A stretch of DNA of 64,000 bases, taken from NCBI GenBank assembly GCA_017460665.1, contig JAFUAO010000041.1:62001-126000 (forward strand), in the 5' to 3' direction. This document shows, one piece after another, positions 44,721 through 52,779 of the stretch (positions are counted from its first letter, which is position 1; every line of letters starts with the position of its first letter). The stretch is from Ruminococcus sp. (lineage in GTDB: Bacteria; Bacillota; Clostridia; Oscillospirales; Ruminococcaceae). Under the pieces are notes generated by a model, which made no database searches, had not been told where the DNA came from, and was given only the letters and a program-made list of their open reading frames with translations. Made by a program: the position numbers and the translations under genes.

Positions 44721-46088
44721 TCAATCTCTGTCGTTCTTGGGAGCGGTGGTAGGCTGCTCATCGTCGCCGGTGATGTTGCGTGCCTCCTGGAGGGTGACCT
44801 CCAGCTCGATGTCCTCGCCGCTGCGGTAGACGGTGATCGTTATGGTATCGCCGGCCTTGTACTGGTTCTTGACCTTGTTGAGCTCCTGGCCGGTCTTTAT
44901 GGGAGTCCCCTCGATGTCGATGATGATGTCGCCCTTCTTCATGCCGGCCTTTTCAGCAGCGCTGTCCTCCTGTATCGACTGGACCAGGACTCCCATAGGC
45001 ATACCGAGATATGCGGCATAAGCCTCGGTAACGTCGCTGGTGCTGATGCCGATCTGAGGGCGGCCGGTAACGTAGCTGTAGTTGATCAGGTCGTCGATGA
45101 TCACCTTGGCCTCGTTTATGGGGATCGCAAAGCCCAGGCCCTCGATAGTCGCCTGATTTGAGCCGTAGCTGCTGGAGAGCTTTGCGGAGTTTATGCCGAT
45201 GACCTGTCCGCAGCTATTGAGGAGCGGTCCGCCGGAGTTTCCGTTGTTGATAGCGGCGTCGGTCTGGATCAGGGTCATCTCCTTGTCGTTTATAGAGATC
45301 TGGCGGTTCAGTGCGGAAACGATACCGCTGGTGACTGTGCCGAAGAGCTCGAAGCCCAGGGGATTTCCAACTGCGATCACCAGCTCGCCCACACGGAGAT
45401 CGTCGCTGTCGCCGAATACAGCCGGGGTCAGCTTCGTCTCGTCGATCTTCAGGACCGCAAGGTCTGTCTCGGTATCGTAGGCTATGATCTTGGCGTCGTA
45501 CTTGGACTCATCGCTGAGCAGGACGGATACCTCGATAGCTTTTCCGGCCTTGTACTCGCTGTCGTCGTAGATAACGTGAGCGTTGGTGACGATATAGCCG
45601 TCCTCGGTCATGATAATGCCTGTGCCGGTGCCGACGGCCTGCTGGGTAGTCTCCTCAGGCTGTATGCCCATCCAGCCCCAAGAGTTGTAGGTCTGGGTGA
45701 ACTCGAATGTGGAGGAGATCCCCACTACTGAGGGCTCGATCTCGTCAACGATGTCCGGGAGGTATTTTGCGTCCTCACGGGCAGCGATCTGGATAAGGCT
45801 GGGAAGCTCCTCGCCGGAGGGCTTTTTGCCGCTGTCCTTTGGAGCAGGCTCCCTGAGATCGGCGTTTGCCGGACGGTCCTCCTCCGAGGCAGGCTCGGTG
45901 TAGTCCAGCTTAGTGTCGTTCATGAATTTATGCACCTGCCACCCGGTAGCTCCGATAATGGCCACACACAGCAGTATAGCCACGGCCTTGAGGCCACGGT
46001 GCTTGTTGGGCTTTTTAGGCTTAACGCTCTCGGAGCTGTAGGAAGCTCCGTCATTGTCGTAATTCTGGTCGCTGTAAAGATCTGACAT
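44721..46088 (-). CDS. Membrane-anchored HtrA/DegP-like serine protease with PDZ domain
   Basis: 455 residues. A basic cytoplasmic N-terminus (P-K-K-P-N-K-H-R) precedes one membrane span (about 33-50). The trypsin-like domain has the triad His171 (T-N-A-H-V), Asp209 (D-L-A-V-L) and Ser285 (G-N-S-G-G-P-L). A PDZ domain follows (about 350-440: M-P-M-G-V-L-V-Q-S-I, G-D-I-I-I-D-I-E-G). It should act outside the membrane on misfolded exported proteins. A terminator from the upstream thioesterase gene lies between them, so it should have its own promoter; AT-rich boxes at 46118-46129 are candidates only. Confidence 0.94.
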   Translation of the reverse strand: MSDLYSDQNYDNDGASYSSESVKPKKPNKHRGLKAVAILLCVAIIGATGWQVHKFMNDTKLDYTEPASEEDRPANADLREPAPKDSGKKPSGEELPSLIQIAAREDAKYLPDIVDEIEPSVVGISSTFEFTQTYNSWGWMGIQPEETTQQAVGTGTGIIMTEDGYIVTNAHVIYDDSEYKAGKAIEVSVLLSDESKYDAKIIAYDTETDLAVLKIDETKLTPAVFGDSDDLRVGELVIAVGNPLGFELFGTVTSGIVSALNRQISINDKEMTLIQTDAAINNGNSGGPLLNSCGQVIGINSAKLSSSYGSNQATIEGLGFAIPINEAKVIIDDLINYSYVTGRPQIGISTSDVTEAYAAYLGMPMGVLVQSIQEDSAAEKAGMKKGDIIIDIEGTPIKTGQELNKVKNQYKAGDTITITVYRSGEDIELEVTLQEARNITGDDEQPTTAPKNDRD

Positions 46089-46163
46089 GGATCTTTCCCC
46101 CCTGTTTTATTTATACAATTATAATTATACCCCGGATCGTGATAGAATTATGATAATGTATAG

Positions 46164-46201
46164 AAAAAAAGGGCTCCGTATGTGAAAATTACAACGGAGC
46201 C
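46164..46201 (-). terminator. Terminator of the thioesterase operon
   Basis: GGCTCCGT (46172-46179) pairs with ACGGAGCC (46194-46201); on the minus strand CTTTTTTT follows (46170-46164). Confidence 0.88.
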
Positions 46202-46207
46202 GCTTTG

Positions 46208-46603
46208 TTATCTCGTCAGCTTTGCCTTGGCCTTTTGGGTGAAGCGTTCACCGAACACAAGGAACCTTTTGTGGGTGCCTCTGCCGATCTCTCCGCACTC
46301 ATCTGAGGCGGTGACACAGAAGCTGATCTCTCTGCCGTTCACAGCCGTTACCTCGGCCTGAGCGGTGACCTTCATGCCTTGGGGGGTCGCAGCGACGTGG
46401 TCGGCGTTCATCTGGGTGCCTACTGTGGTCTCGTCCCCTTCAAGGAAGGGCTCCAGAGCGCTGCACGCAGCCTTTTCCATGAGCATTATCATGACCGGGG
46501 TGGCCAGCACCTCGAGACTTCCGCTGCCCACATTGACGGCCAGCTCGGAAGCTGTGACCGTAAGGGAAGCGCTGCCCTTTGTACCTATAGTTATCTCTTT
46601 CAT
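46208..46603 (-). CDS. Hotdog-fold thioesterase, FlK-like
   Basis: 131 residues. Thr35, Glu43 and His69 occur with exactly the spacing of the Thr42/Glu50/His76 catalytic set described for fluoroacetyl-CoA thioesterase FlK (8 and 26 residues), and A-T-P-V-M-I-M-L-M-E-K-A-A is the family signature. Many anaerobes carry such a gene with unknown acyl-CoA substrate; real fluoroacetate use is unlikely. It begins 11 bases past the LTA-synthase-like gene stop, with GAGGCC upstream. Confidence 0.85.
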   Translation of the reverse strand: MKEITIGTKGSASLTVTASELAVNVGSGSLEVLATPVMIMLMEKAACSALEPFLEGDETTVGTQMNADHVAATPQGMKVTAQAEVTAVNGREISFCVTASDECGEIGRGTHKRFLVFGERFTQKAKAKLTR

Positions 46604-46614
46604 TTTTGGCCTCC

Positions 46615-48477
46615 TCAGTCGCTGTTTTTGCTGGTCTCAAGGAGCTCATCCGGGATCGGGCAGGGCGACATCACATCGCCGATGACTCTGTCGTAGGTGA
46701 GCACATCGAGCTCCTCGTTGTCGGGTATCGTGTTATCGTAGTCCAGCGAATATATCGGCACGGTCTCCATGAAATCGTTCATCTTCTCGATGAAGGCATC
46801 TCTGGGAGCGTCGATGATGTTCAGCAGGACATAGGGCATATAGAAGAATGACACGTTGTTCTCCGGGATCTTGGAGAAGTCTGCATCGTAGTTGCTCCAG
46901 ATGAAGTATCTCTGCTCGTAGAGGACGCTGCAGGTAACGCCGTCAAGGTAGAGCTGGTTGTAGACGCTGGTCTCACCTCTCAGTGAGGGGAAGTGATCGC
47001 CTACGAAGAACACCAGGGTCGGCTCGTCGATGTTTTTCAGCTCGTCAAGGAAGACCGTCAGGCCCTCGTTGCTGTGCTGTACCCACTGGAGGTAGTTGCC
47101 GAACTCGTCGTTGGGATCCTCGCCCTGATCGTAGGGCTGGTGGTTCTGCATAGTGGTGGTGTGGACGTAGAGCGGATCGTCGGTGGTCTTGATCAGGTCG
47201 ATGAGCTGGTCGTAGACGGTCTTGTCATCGACGTAGGTGCCATAGTGCTCGACAGGAACAGTGAAATCTGAAACGTTGTCGATGTCGTCGTGGAAGATCA
47301 TCTTGTCGAAGCCGAACTCTCCGTAGATCTTAGAGCGGCTGTAGAAATTGCTCTGGAAGGGGTGGACGTAGGCTGTAGAGTAGCCCCAGCTCTTGTAGTA
47401 CTGGGCCAGAGCAGGCTGCTCACGGTCTGCCAGCTCTCTCTGAGGCATATTGGGAGCGTTCAGTCCACGGACCGGAAGTCCGAACAGCAGCTCGAACTCA
47501 GAGCGGACCGTATAGCTGGCGTAGGTGGGAGTTATAGCCACTCCGCCGTAGCCCTCCTCGACGGCCTTGTCGAAGCCCTCGTAGTATTTGTCGTCCACAT
47601 CGAGCTCGTCGAAAACTCGGAAATCGGCGTAGGACTCGCTCATGATCACTACAACGTTGGGCTTTTTGCCGCCGTTGAAATCCTCGGAGGGATCGGTCTT
47701 TACGTCGGTGATCTCGTCAACGTAGTCCTCGGTGTAATTCTCGGGCTTCCTCAGCCGGTTGGCGTAGCTCTCCGAGGCGGTCTCCACGATGAAGGCCAGG
47801 AAGCTGTTGCTGTCGAACTTCTCATTGAGGATGAAGGCGTTCGTTGCAGCGGTGGTATCCAGCTTGAAGAACTTGTATACCGGGTTGTAGAAGGAGGGGA
47901 ACACGATGAGCCCCACCCATGAAACTACGCAGCACAGCCCTGCGACGACTCTCTTTACAGGGATATGTCTCGGGAGCTTGGGGTTGAAATAGGCGATGAT
48001 CAGCGCCACGGCCACGACTATGAGGCAGTAGATGATCAGCCTTGGAGTGATCTTTATGTAAGCGAAGGACTTCAGGCTCTTCACGCTCTTGAACAGCTTC
48101 ATGTCCGATAAGATCAGGTGGTTGCCGTTGGTGCCGTACTTGAACAGCTCAACGATGCTCAGCGCCATGTATATGAAGCTCTGGACGGCCACGGCCACCC
48201 AGCCCTTCCGGAAGAGCGCCAGCAGGAAGATGAACACCACCGCCGCAATGAGTATGTCGAAGAAGATGACCGTGGGACGGTCTGCGGCGAAGGCGAAGAA
48301 GGAGCCCACCTTCTTGAACTGGTTGATCTCCGCCATGCAGGTGATGAAGACGGGGAAGAGGACCATCAGCACCATGTTGAGGAGCTTGAAGCGGGAGGTG
48401 TTCTCCTCTCGTTTCTGCTCAAGGCGTGCGAACCAGCCGGTCTTTTCTGTATCGTTAATATTTTTGCTGTTTGTCAT
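46615..48477 (-). CDS. LTA synthase-family membrane sulfatase-fold phosphotransferase
   Basis: About 620 residues. Five N-terminal membrane segments (roughly residues 30-190) precede an extracellular sulfatase-type domain beginning P-N-V-V-V-I-M-S-E-S-Y with nucleophile threonine in Y-A-S-Y-T-V-R-S-E-F-E and metal-site G-D-H-F-P-S. LTA synthases add glycerol phosphate from phosphatidylglycerol to a lipid anchor; other members decorate glycans, so the product is uncertain. Start 48477 is set by AGAGGGAG 6 bases upstream; the longer frame would start inside the probable promoter. Confidence 0.9.
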   Translation of the reverse strand: MTNSKNINDTEKTGWFARLEQKREENTSRFKLLNMVLMVLFPVFITCMAEINQFKKVGSFFAFAADRPTVIFFDILIAAVVFIFLLALFRKGWVAVAVQSFIYMALSIVELFKYGTNGNHLILSDMKLFKSVKSLKSFAYIKITPRLIIYCLIVVAVALIIAYFNPKLPRHIPVKRVVAGLCCVVSWVGLIVFPSFYNPVYKFFKLDTTAATNAFILNEKFDSNSFLAFIVETASESYANRLRKPENYTEDYVDEITDVKTDPSEDFNGGKKPNVVVIMSESYADFRVFDELDVDDKYYEGFDKAVEEGYGGVAITPTYASYTVRSEFELLFGLPVRGLNAPNMPQRELADREQPALAQYYKSWGYSTAYVHPFQSNFYSRSKIYGEFGFDKMIFHDDIDNVSDFTVPVEHYGTYVDDKTVYDQLIDLIKTTDDPLYVHTTTMQNHQPYDQGEDPNDEFGNYLQWVQHSNEGLTVFLDELKNIDEPTLVFFVGDHFPSLRGETSVYNQLYLDGVTCSVLYEQRYFIWSNYDADFSKIPENNVSFFYMPYVLLNIIDAPRDAFIEKMNDFMETVPIYSLDYDNTIPDNEELDVLTYDRVIGDVMSPCPIPDELLETSKNSD

Positions 48478-48527
48478 AGTATCTCCCTCTATCAAAAAAA
48501 GCGCAGAAAGGTGTTGTTTTTCTTTCA

Positions 48528-48555
48528 ATTATACTATATCATATGAAAAATCAAA
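48528..48555 (-). promoter_or_regulatory. Possible promoter of the LTA-synthase-like gene
   Basis: On the minus strand TATAAT (48533-48528) is perfect; the nearest -35 candidates, TTGATT or TTTGAT (48555-48549), are only 15-16 bases away. Spacing is short. Confidence 0.45.
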
Positions 48556-48659
48556 CTTCAAGCACAAAATATGATATATCATCTACTTTTCACGAAGTTC
48601 GTCTCCTTTAGTAATAGTATACGGAAGAGAAAGGAGATATTTGTGCATTTTGACGAGGC

Positions 48660-49244
48660 TTATTTAAGCCAGCCCTTGCTCCTTGCGTCGTCGATCAGGG
48701 AGAGGATCAGCCTGCCAAGCACGGGGGAGTTCTCCACTGTTGCTGTGTTCCGCTCACGGACCTGCTCTGCGGCGATCCCGTGCTCGGTCCAGGCTCGGCC
48801 GTTGTTGGTGTAGTTGAGCAGCAGGGGCTGGACCCGGTCAAGGACCCCGGCGAACCTTGCCTCGGGAGTTTTTTTCTCCTCGAATTCCCTCCAAAGGCTG
48901 TACATCTCCTGCTGCTGGTCCTGAGGAAGGAGCCCGTAGAGCCGCTGTGCGGCCTTCTCCTCACGGGCGGCCTTGGTCCTGTTGCCCTCCTCGTCGTAGA
49001 GGTAGGTGTCACCGGCGTCGATCTCCACCACGTCGTGGAGCAGCACCATTTTCATCACATGGAGCAGATCCACCGGCTCCGGGAAATACTCCGCCAGAAG
49101 GAAGGCCATCACCGCTAGGTGCCAGCTATGCTCGGCGTCGTTCTCGGTGCGGTCCTCGTGGAGGACGTAGGTCTGCCGGTAAAGGCTCTTCATCTTGTCC
49201 AGCTCCAGCACGAAGCTGAGCTGCTTTTCAAGTCTCTGGTCCAT
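48660..49244 (-). CDS. HD-domain phosphohydrolase
   Basis: 194 residues with the HD signature: H29 region V-L-H-E-D-R-T-E-N-D-A-E-H-S-W-H, then L-L-H-D-V-V-E-I-D and a downstream Asp in L-D-R-V-Q-P-L. The pattern is that of YfbR/HDDC2-type 5'-deoxynucleotidases. It would help nucleotide salvage or pool balance. It overlaps the preceding membrane-protein gene by 17 bases, suggesting coupling. Confidence 0.88.
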   Translation of the reverse strand: MDQRLEKQLSFVLELDKMKSLYRQTYVLHEDRTENDAEHSWHLAVMAFLLAEYFPEPVDLLHVMKMVLLHDVVEIDAGDTYLYDEEGNRTKAAREEKAAQRLYGLLPQDQQQEMYSLWREFEEKKTPEARFAGVLDRVQPLLLNYTNNGRAWTEHGIAAEQVRERNTATVENSPVLGRLILSLIDDARSKGWLK

Positions 49245-49689
49245 TTTGCTCCTCCTTGTGGATCTTCTCCATGAATTCTTTCAGCTCCTGCTGTTTTTTC
49301 TTCTTGGTCTTATGCCAGTAGATCAGCAGGGGCAGTATGAAGGGCGAGGCGACAGCTCCCCCGATCAGCAGGACGCTCATAAGCACGCCAGGGTTTGGGA
49401 TCATCATGATCGCCGCATAGAGCAGCGCTCCTGAGCCTATGATGAAGCGGATCACCTCACGGAAGATGAACACTGTCTTTGAGTACATCTCCGCCACGGT
49501 AAAGCCGCCGAAGATCACCAGCAGCAGGAGAGGGAGGAACACTGTTTCCTGCACTGTGTCGAAGTGGTAGTGCAGCCTGTTCTCGTTGAAGCTCCAGAGG
49601 GCAGCGATAACGGCTGCTGCGCCGGAGGTCAGTGCCGGGAAGATGCACAGGGCCTGCCGGAGGCGTCTCTCGTATTCTGTGTCGAGCAT
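49228..49689 (-). CDS. Four-span membrane protein of unknown function
   Basis: 153 residues: predicted spans near residues 18-31, 48-62, 74-95 and 103-124, then a basic, helical tail (K-K-K-K-Q-Q-E-L-K-E-F). No family recognised. It lies 4 bases from the PstS-like gene upstream and overlaps the HD gene downstream, so the three probably form one transcript. Confidence 0.72.
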   Translation of the reverse strand: MLDTEYERRLRQALCIFPALTSGAAAVIAALWSFNENRLHYHFDTVQETVFLPLLLLVIFGGFTVAEMYSKTVFIFREVIRFIIGSGALLYAAIMMIPNPGVLMSVLLIGGAVASPFILPLLIYWHKTKKKKQQELKEFMEKIHKEEQNGPET

Positions 49690-49693
49690 GGTA

Positions 49694-50734
49694 TCACTCT
49701 CCGTTCAATGGGCAGTAGCCGGCCAGCTCGATGATCTGCTGGCCCTCGTCGGTGAGAAGGTAGTCTCTCAGCTCCTTGGGCTTGCCCTCCTGTCCCTCTG
49801 CCATGACGGCGTAATAGGCCGTAGTGAAGGGGTAGCTGCGGTCGGCAAGGTGTGCGTTATCGGGAGCTATGCCGTCCACCTTCAGCACCTTGATGTCGTC
49901 GCTCTTGTAGAGGTTGTTCAGGTAGTAATAGTAGGTGTAGCCGATGCTGTTGTCCTTGTTTTCGTACTCGGCGATCTTCTCGATGAGCTCGCCCATGCCC
50001 ACTACCTCGAAGTAGGCCTCCTTGGGCTCCATGAGGCGGACGTCCTTCATGACGAGCTGCTCCATGGCGGTCTGGCTGCCGGAGTTCCTCTCACGCTGGT
50101 AGGGGATGATCTCGGCATCGTTACCGCCGACCTCCTTCCAGTTGGTGATCTTCCCGGAGTAGATGTCCTGTATCTGCTCTACGGTAAGGCTGTCCACGGG
50201 ATTGTCCTTGTGAGTTATGAAAACGAAGCCGTCCAGCGCCACGGGCGTCACGTCCATGGTCTTGCCCTCATGCTGAGCGATCTTGATCTCGTCCTCAGAG
50301 GGCTCTGTGACGAAGATCAGGTCCTTGTCCTTATACTTGGAAAGGGAGCCGTGAACGGTGTACCGTGCCTGATCGTAGAGCAGGTACTCGTAGGCGTAGT
50401 GGGTGGTGTTGTGGTCAACGAAGCTCTCCACCTCGTCGTCGGAGGCATTGCAGAACTGCCTTGCCAGCTCTGCGGTGATCGGGATAGTTGCCGTTGAGCC
50501 GTCGATCCAGCTAAAGTCCTCCTTGCTGAGGCTGATTTTCCCGGACTGGATGATGTGCCAGTCGTCAGGCCGGGTCAGCATGACGTTGATGTTGCTGCTG
50601 CGTCCGGTCTTGTCCTCAACGAAGTCCTTGCCCTTCATGTACACGATCAAAGAGCGCAGAGCTACTGCGAGGACGATCACGGCGGCTATCCCTATGATAA
50701 CGAGTGGGAGCGGGTTTGCGGTCTTGTTTTTCAT
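49694..50734 (-). CDS. PstS-like periplasmic-binding-protein domain with N-terminal membrane anchor
   Basis: 346 residues. Residues 8-28 are an uncleaved-looking hydrophobic anchor followed by R-S-L; no lipobox cysteine. The rest matches the PBP-like phosphate-binding family: P-I-T-A-E-L-A-R-Q-F, V-A-L-D-G-F-V-F-I-T-H-K-D-N-P-V, L-T-V-E-Q-I-Q-D-I-Y-S-G-K-I-T-N-W and Y-Q-R-E-R-N-S-G-S-Q-T-A. No permease or ATPase genes are nearby, so it may be an orphan sensor or binding protein rather than a transporter part. AAGGAG lies before the start. Confidence 0.85.
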   Translation of the reverse strand: MKNKTANPLPLVIIGIAAVIVLAVALRSLIVYMKGKDFVEDKTGRSSNINVMLTRPDDWHIIQSGKISLSKEDFSWIDGSTATIPITAELARQFCNASDDEVESFVDHNTTHYAYEYLLYDQARYTVHGSLSKYKDKDLIFVTEPSEDEIKIAQHEGKTMDVTPVALDGFVFITHKDNPVDSLTVEQIQDIYSGKITNWKEVGGNDAEIIPYQRERNSGSQTAMEQLVMKDVRLMEPKEAYFEVVGMGELIEKIAEYENKDNSIGYTYYYYLNNLYKSDDIKVLKVDGIAPDNAHLADRSYPFTTAYYAVMAEGQEGKPKELRDYLLTDEGQQIIELAGYCPLNGE

Positions 50735-50832
50735 GGTGCAAGTCTCCTTATGTCAGTATACCCATATCATATCATAATTTTTTTACGGAAAAATTATTTC
50801 TCGGTCACAGTCCGGTTAAAAAACGTTACAGT

Positions 50833-51540
50833 TCAGATCACCATGCCGCCGTTGACGGCCAGCACCTGACCTGTAATGTACTCGGCCTTATCCGAGGCCA
50901 GAAATGCCACGGCGTCGGCGACGTGTCTCGGCTCCCCGAAAACGCCCAGGGGGATCTCCTGACGGATCAGCTCTAAGTCCTCCGGGGAGAAGCTGCTGTT
51001 CATCTCGGTCATTATGAAGCCGGGGGAGACGCAGTTCACCCTGATCCCCGAGGGAGCGCACTCCTTGGCCAGCGCCTTGGTGAAGCCGATGAGCCCGGCC
51101 TTCGCTGCGGAGTAGTCCACCTCGCAGGAGGCCCCAACCTGTCCCCACATGGAGGAGATGTTTATGATCCCGCCGGACTTTCGGCTGATCATCCCCGGCA
51201 GGACGGTCCGGGCGCAGTTCATGGCGCCTATGAGGTCGGTCTCTATTATGGACGATGCCTTTTCCGGCGAGATCCGGTCGAAGGTCTCGATATAGGAGAT
51301 CCCGGCGCAGTTCACCAGCAGGTCGATCTGTCCGGCGGCCCCAAGGGAGGACTCCGTCTGCCGGCGGTCCGAAACGTCGAAGCGCAGGCTCCTTCCGCCC
51401 AGCTCCTTTGCCAAGGTCCGGGCTTTTTCTTCGGCGCTGCGGCAGCAAACGATCACCTCCCAGCCCTCCTGTGCGAGCTGCCGGCAGACCGCATCTCCGA
51501 TTCCGCCTGTGCCGCCTGTGACGGCTGCTGTTCTCTTCAT
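50833..51540 (-). CDS. Short-chain dehydrogenase/reductase, FabG-like
   Basis: 235 residues. T-G-G-T-G-G-I-G is the nucleotide loop, N-C-A-G-I-S follows, and the catalytic Ser, Tyr and Lys lie in I-S-S-M-W-G and Y-S-A-A-K. It ends T-G-Q-V-L-A-V-N-G-G. FabG reduces 3-ketoacyl-ACP, but this copy is not near other fatty-acid genes, so it could act on another substrate. Start 51540 follows AAAGGAAG; longer frame lacks a site. Confidence 0.88.
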   Translation of the reverse strand: MKRTAAVTGGTGGIGDAVCRQLAQEGWEVIVCCRSAEEKARTLAKELGGRSLRFDVSDRRQTESSLGAAGQIDLLVNCAGISYIETFDRISPEKASSIIETDLIGAMNCARTVLPGMISRKSGGIINISSMWGQVGASCEVDYSAAKAGLIGFTKALAKECAPSGIRVNCVSPGFIMTEMNSSFSPEDLELIRQEIPLGVFGEPRHVADAVAFLASDKAEYITGQVLAVNGGMVI

Positions 51541-51649
51541 GGCAGACACTTCCTTTCTGAAACTATTATAGCACATTTTCGCTCTGTAAGCAACAGCATT
51601 ATTGCGGATCTGTGAGGTCATGGCTAAAGGCTAAGGCTCTCAGGGAATA

Positions 51650-51678
51650 TTGACATCTTGGGCGAATTAGGGTATAAT
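51650..51678 (+). promoter_or_regulatory. Promoter of the DUF896-cdd operon
   Basis: Perfect TTGACA (51650-51655), 17 bases, perfect TATAAT (51673-51678). A 7-bp hairpin GCCGCAG/CTGCGGC near 51690-51706 lies in the leader before the CTGGAGG ribosome-binding site. Confidence 0.88.
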
Positions 51679-51725
51679 CAGAGTAACACGCCGCAGGCCC
51701 TGCGGCAGAGCAACTGGAGGATAAA

Positions 51726-51938
51726 ATGGATCAGAAAAAATTAGACCGCATCAACGAGCTCGCCCATAAGTCGAAGGCCGCGGGCCTTACCGAGGCGGAA
51801 AAGGCCGAGCAGACCGAGCTGCGCAACGAATACCGTGCATCAGTCACCGGGAACTTGCTGGCTCAGCTCGAGAATACATACATCGTCGGCCCCGACGGGA
51901 AAAAGCGGAAGATCGGCCACGGAGGGAAAAAGTCATGA
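51726..51938 (+). CDS. DUF896 (UPF0291/YnzC) family protein
   Basis: 70 residues. The helical hairpin R-I-N-E-L-A-H-K-S-K-A-A-G-L-T-E-A-E-K and L-R-N-E-Y-R-A-S-V are the DUF896 signature; the function of this family is not settled. A lysine-rich C-terminus (G-K-K-R-K-I-G-H-G-G-K-K) is present. Stop overlaps the cdd start (ATGA). Confidence 0.9.
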   Translation: MDQKKLDRINELAHKSKAAGLTEAEKAEQTELRNEYRASVTGNLLAQLENTYIVGPDGKKRKIGHGGKKS

Positions 51939-52327
51939 CCAACGGAGAGCTTTTTTCTATGGCAGTAAAGGCCGCAGAGAGCTCCTACAGCCCCTACTCT
52001 AAATTCCGGGTGGGAGCCGCTCTGCTTTCCGGCGACGGCAGGATCTTCACCGGCTGCAATGTGGAGAACGCCTCGTTCTCGCTGACCAACTGCGCCGAGC
52101 GTACTGCCCTTTTCAAGGCGGTCTCAGAGGGCGTTAGGGAGTTCAGAGCCATAGCGGTGGCCGGGAGCTCCACAGACGACTTCCGCAAGCCCTGTCAGCC
52201 CTGCGGAGCCTGTTTGCAGGTCCTCAGCGAGTTCTGTGGCGACGACATGATCGTGATCCTCTCCAACGGCTTCTTCAAGCTGTCGGACTTCCTGCCCCTG
52301 AGATTTGGTGCGGAGAACATGAAATGA
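51935..52327 (+). CDS. cdd: Cytidine deaminase
   Basis: 130 residues, homotetrameric-type Cdd. Zinc ligands Cys53 with catalytic Glu55 (C-A-E-R-T) and Cys90/Cys93 (P-C-G-A-C), plus S-P-Y-S-K-F-R-V-G-A-A-L near the start. It converts cytidine to uridine in pyrimidine salvage. Coupled by 4-base overlaps to genes on both sides. Confidence 0.96.
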   Translation: MTNGELFSMAVKAAESSYSPYSKFRVGAALLSGDGRIFTGCNVENASFSLTNCAERTALFKAVSEGVREFRAIAVAGSSTDDFRKPCQPCGACLQVLSEFCGDDMIVILSNGFFKLSDFLPLRFGAENMK

Positions 52328-52779
52328 TAAGGCTCGTCACTGAGGACAAGCGTGACTATATGGAGCTCCTGCTCATGGGCGACGAACAGGAGGAGCTGGT
52401 CATGGGCTATCTTGACAGGGGAGAGCTCTACGTCCTTGAAGAGGGCGGAGAGGAGGTGGCCGTCTGCGTCGTCACCGACGAGGGCGGCGGCACCGCTGAG
52501 CTAAAGAACATCGCAGTTTCTCCGGAACACCGCAGGAAGGGCTTTGGCAGAGCTCTCCTTTCCGCCCTGGAGGAGATCCTTGCCGGGCGCTTTGACCGGA
52601 TCGTCCTCGGAACAGGCGACAGTCCGCTGACCGTTCCCTTTTACGAGAGCTGCGGATACCACCGCACACATACCGTCCCAGACTACTTTACCAAAAACTA
52701 CGACCACCCGATCATCGAGGCCGGCGTCCTGCTCAGGGACATGGTCTGCTTCGAGAAAAGTCTCCGGAGGGAAAAATGA
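52324..52779 (+). CDS. GNAT family N-acetyltransferase
   Basis: 151 residues. The acetyl-CoA-binding pattern I-A-V-S-P-E-H-R-R-K-G-F-G-R-A-L is clear, followed by F-Y-E-S-C-G-Y. Substrate unknown. It overlaps cdd and the radical SAM gene by 4 bases each. Confidence 0.88.
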   Translation: MIRLVTEDKRDYMELLLMGDEQEELVMGYLDRGELYVLEEGGEEVAVCVVTDEGGGTAELKNIAVSPEHRRKGFGRALLSALEEILAGRFDRIVLGTGDSPLTVPFYESCGYHRTHTVPDYFTKNYDHPIIEAGVLLRDMVCFEKSLRREK

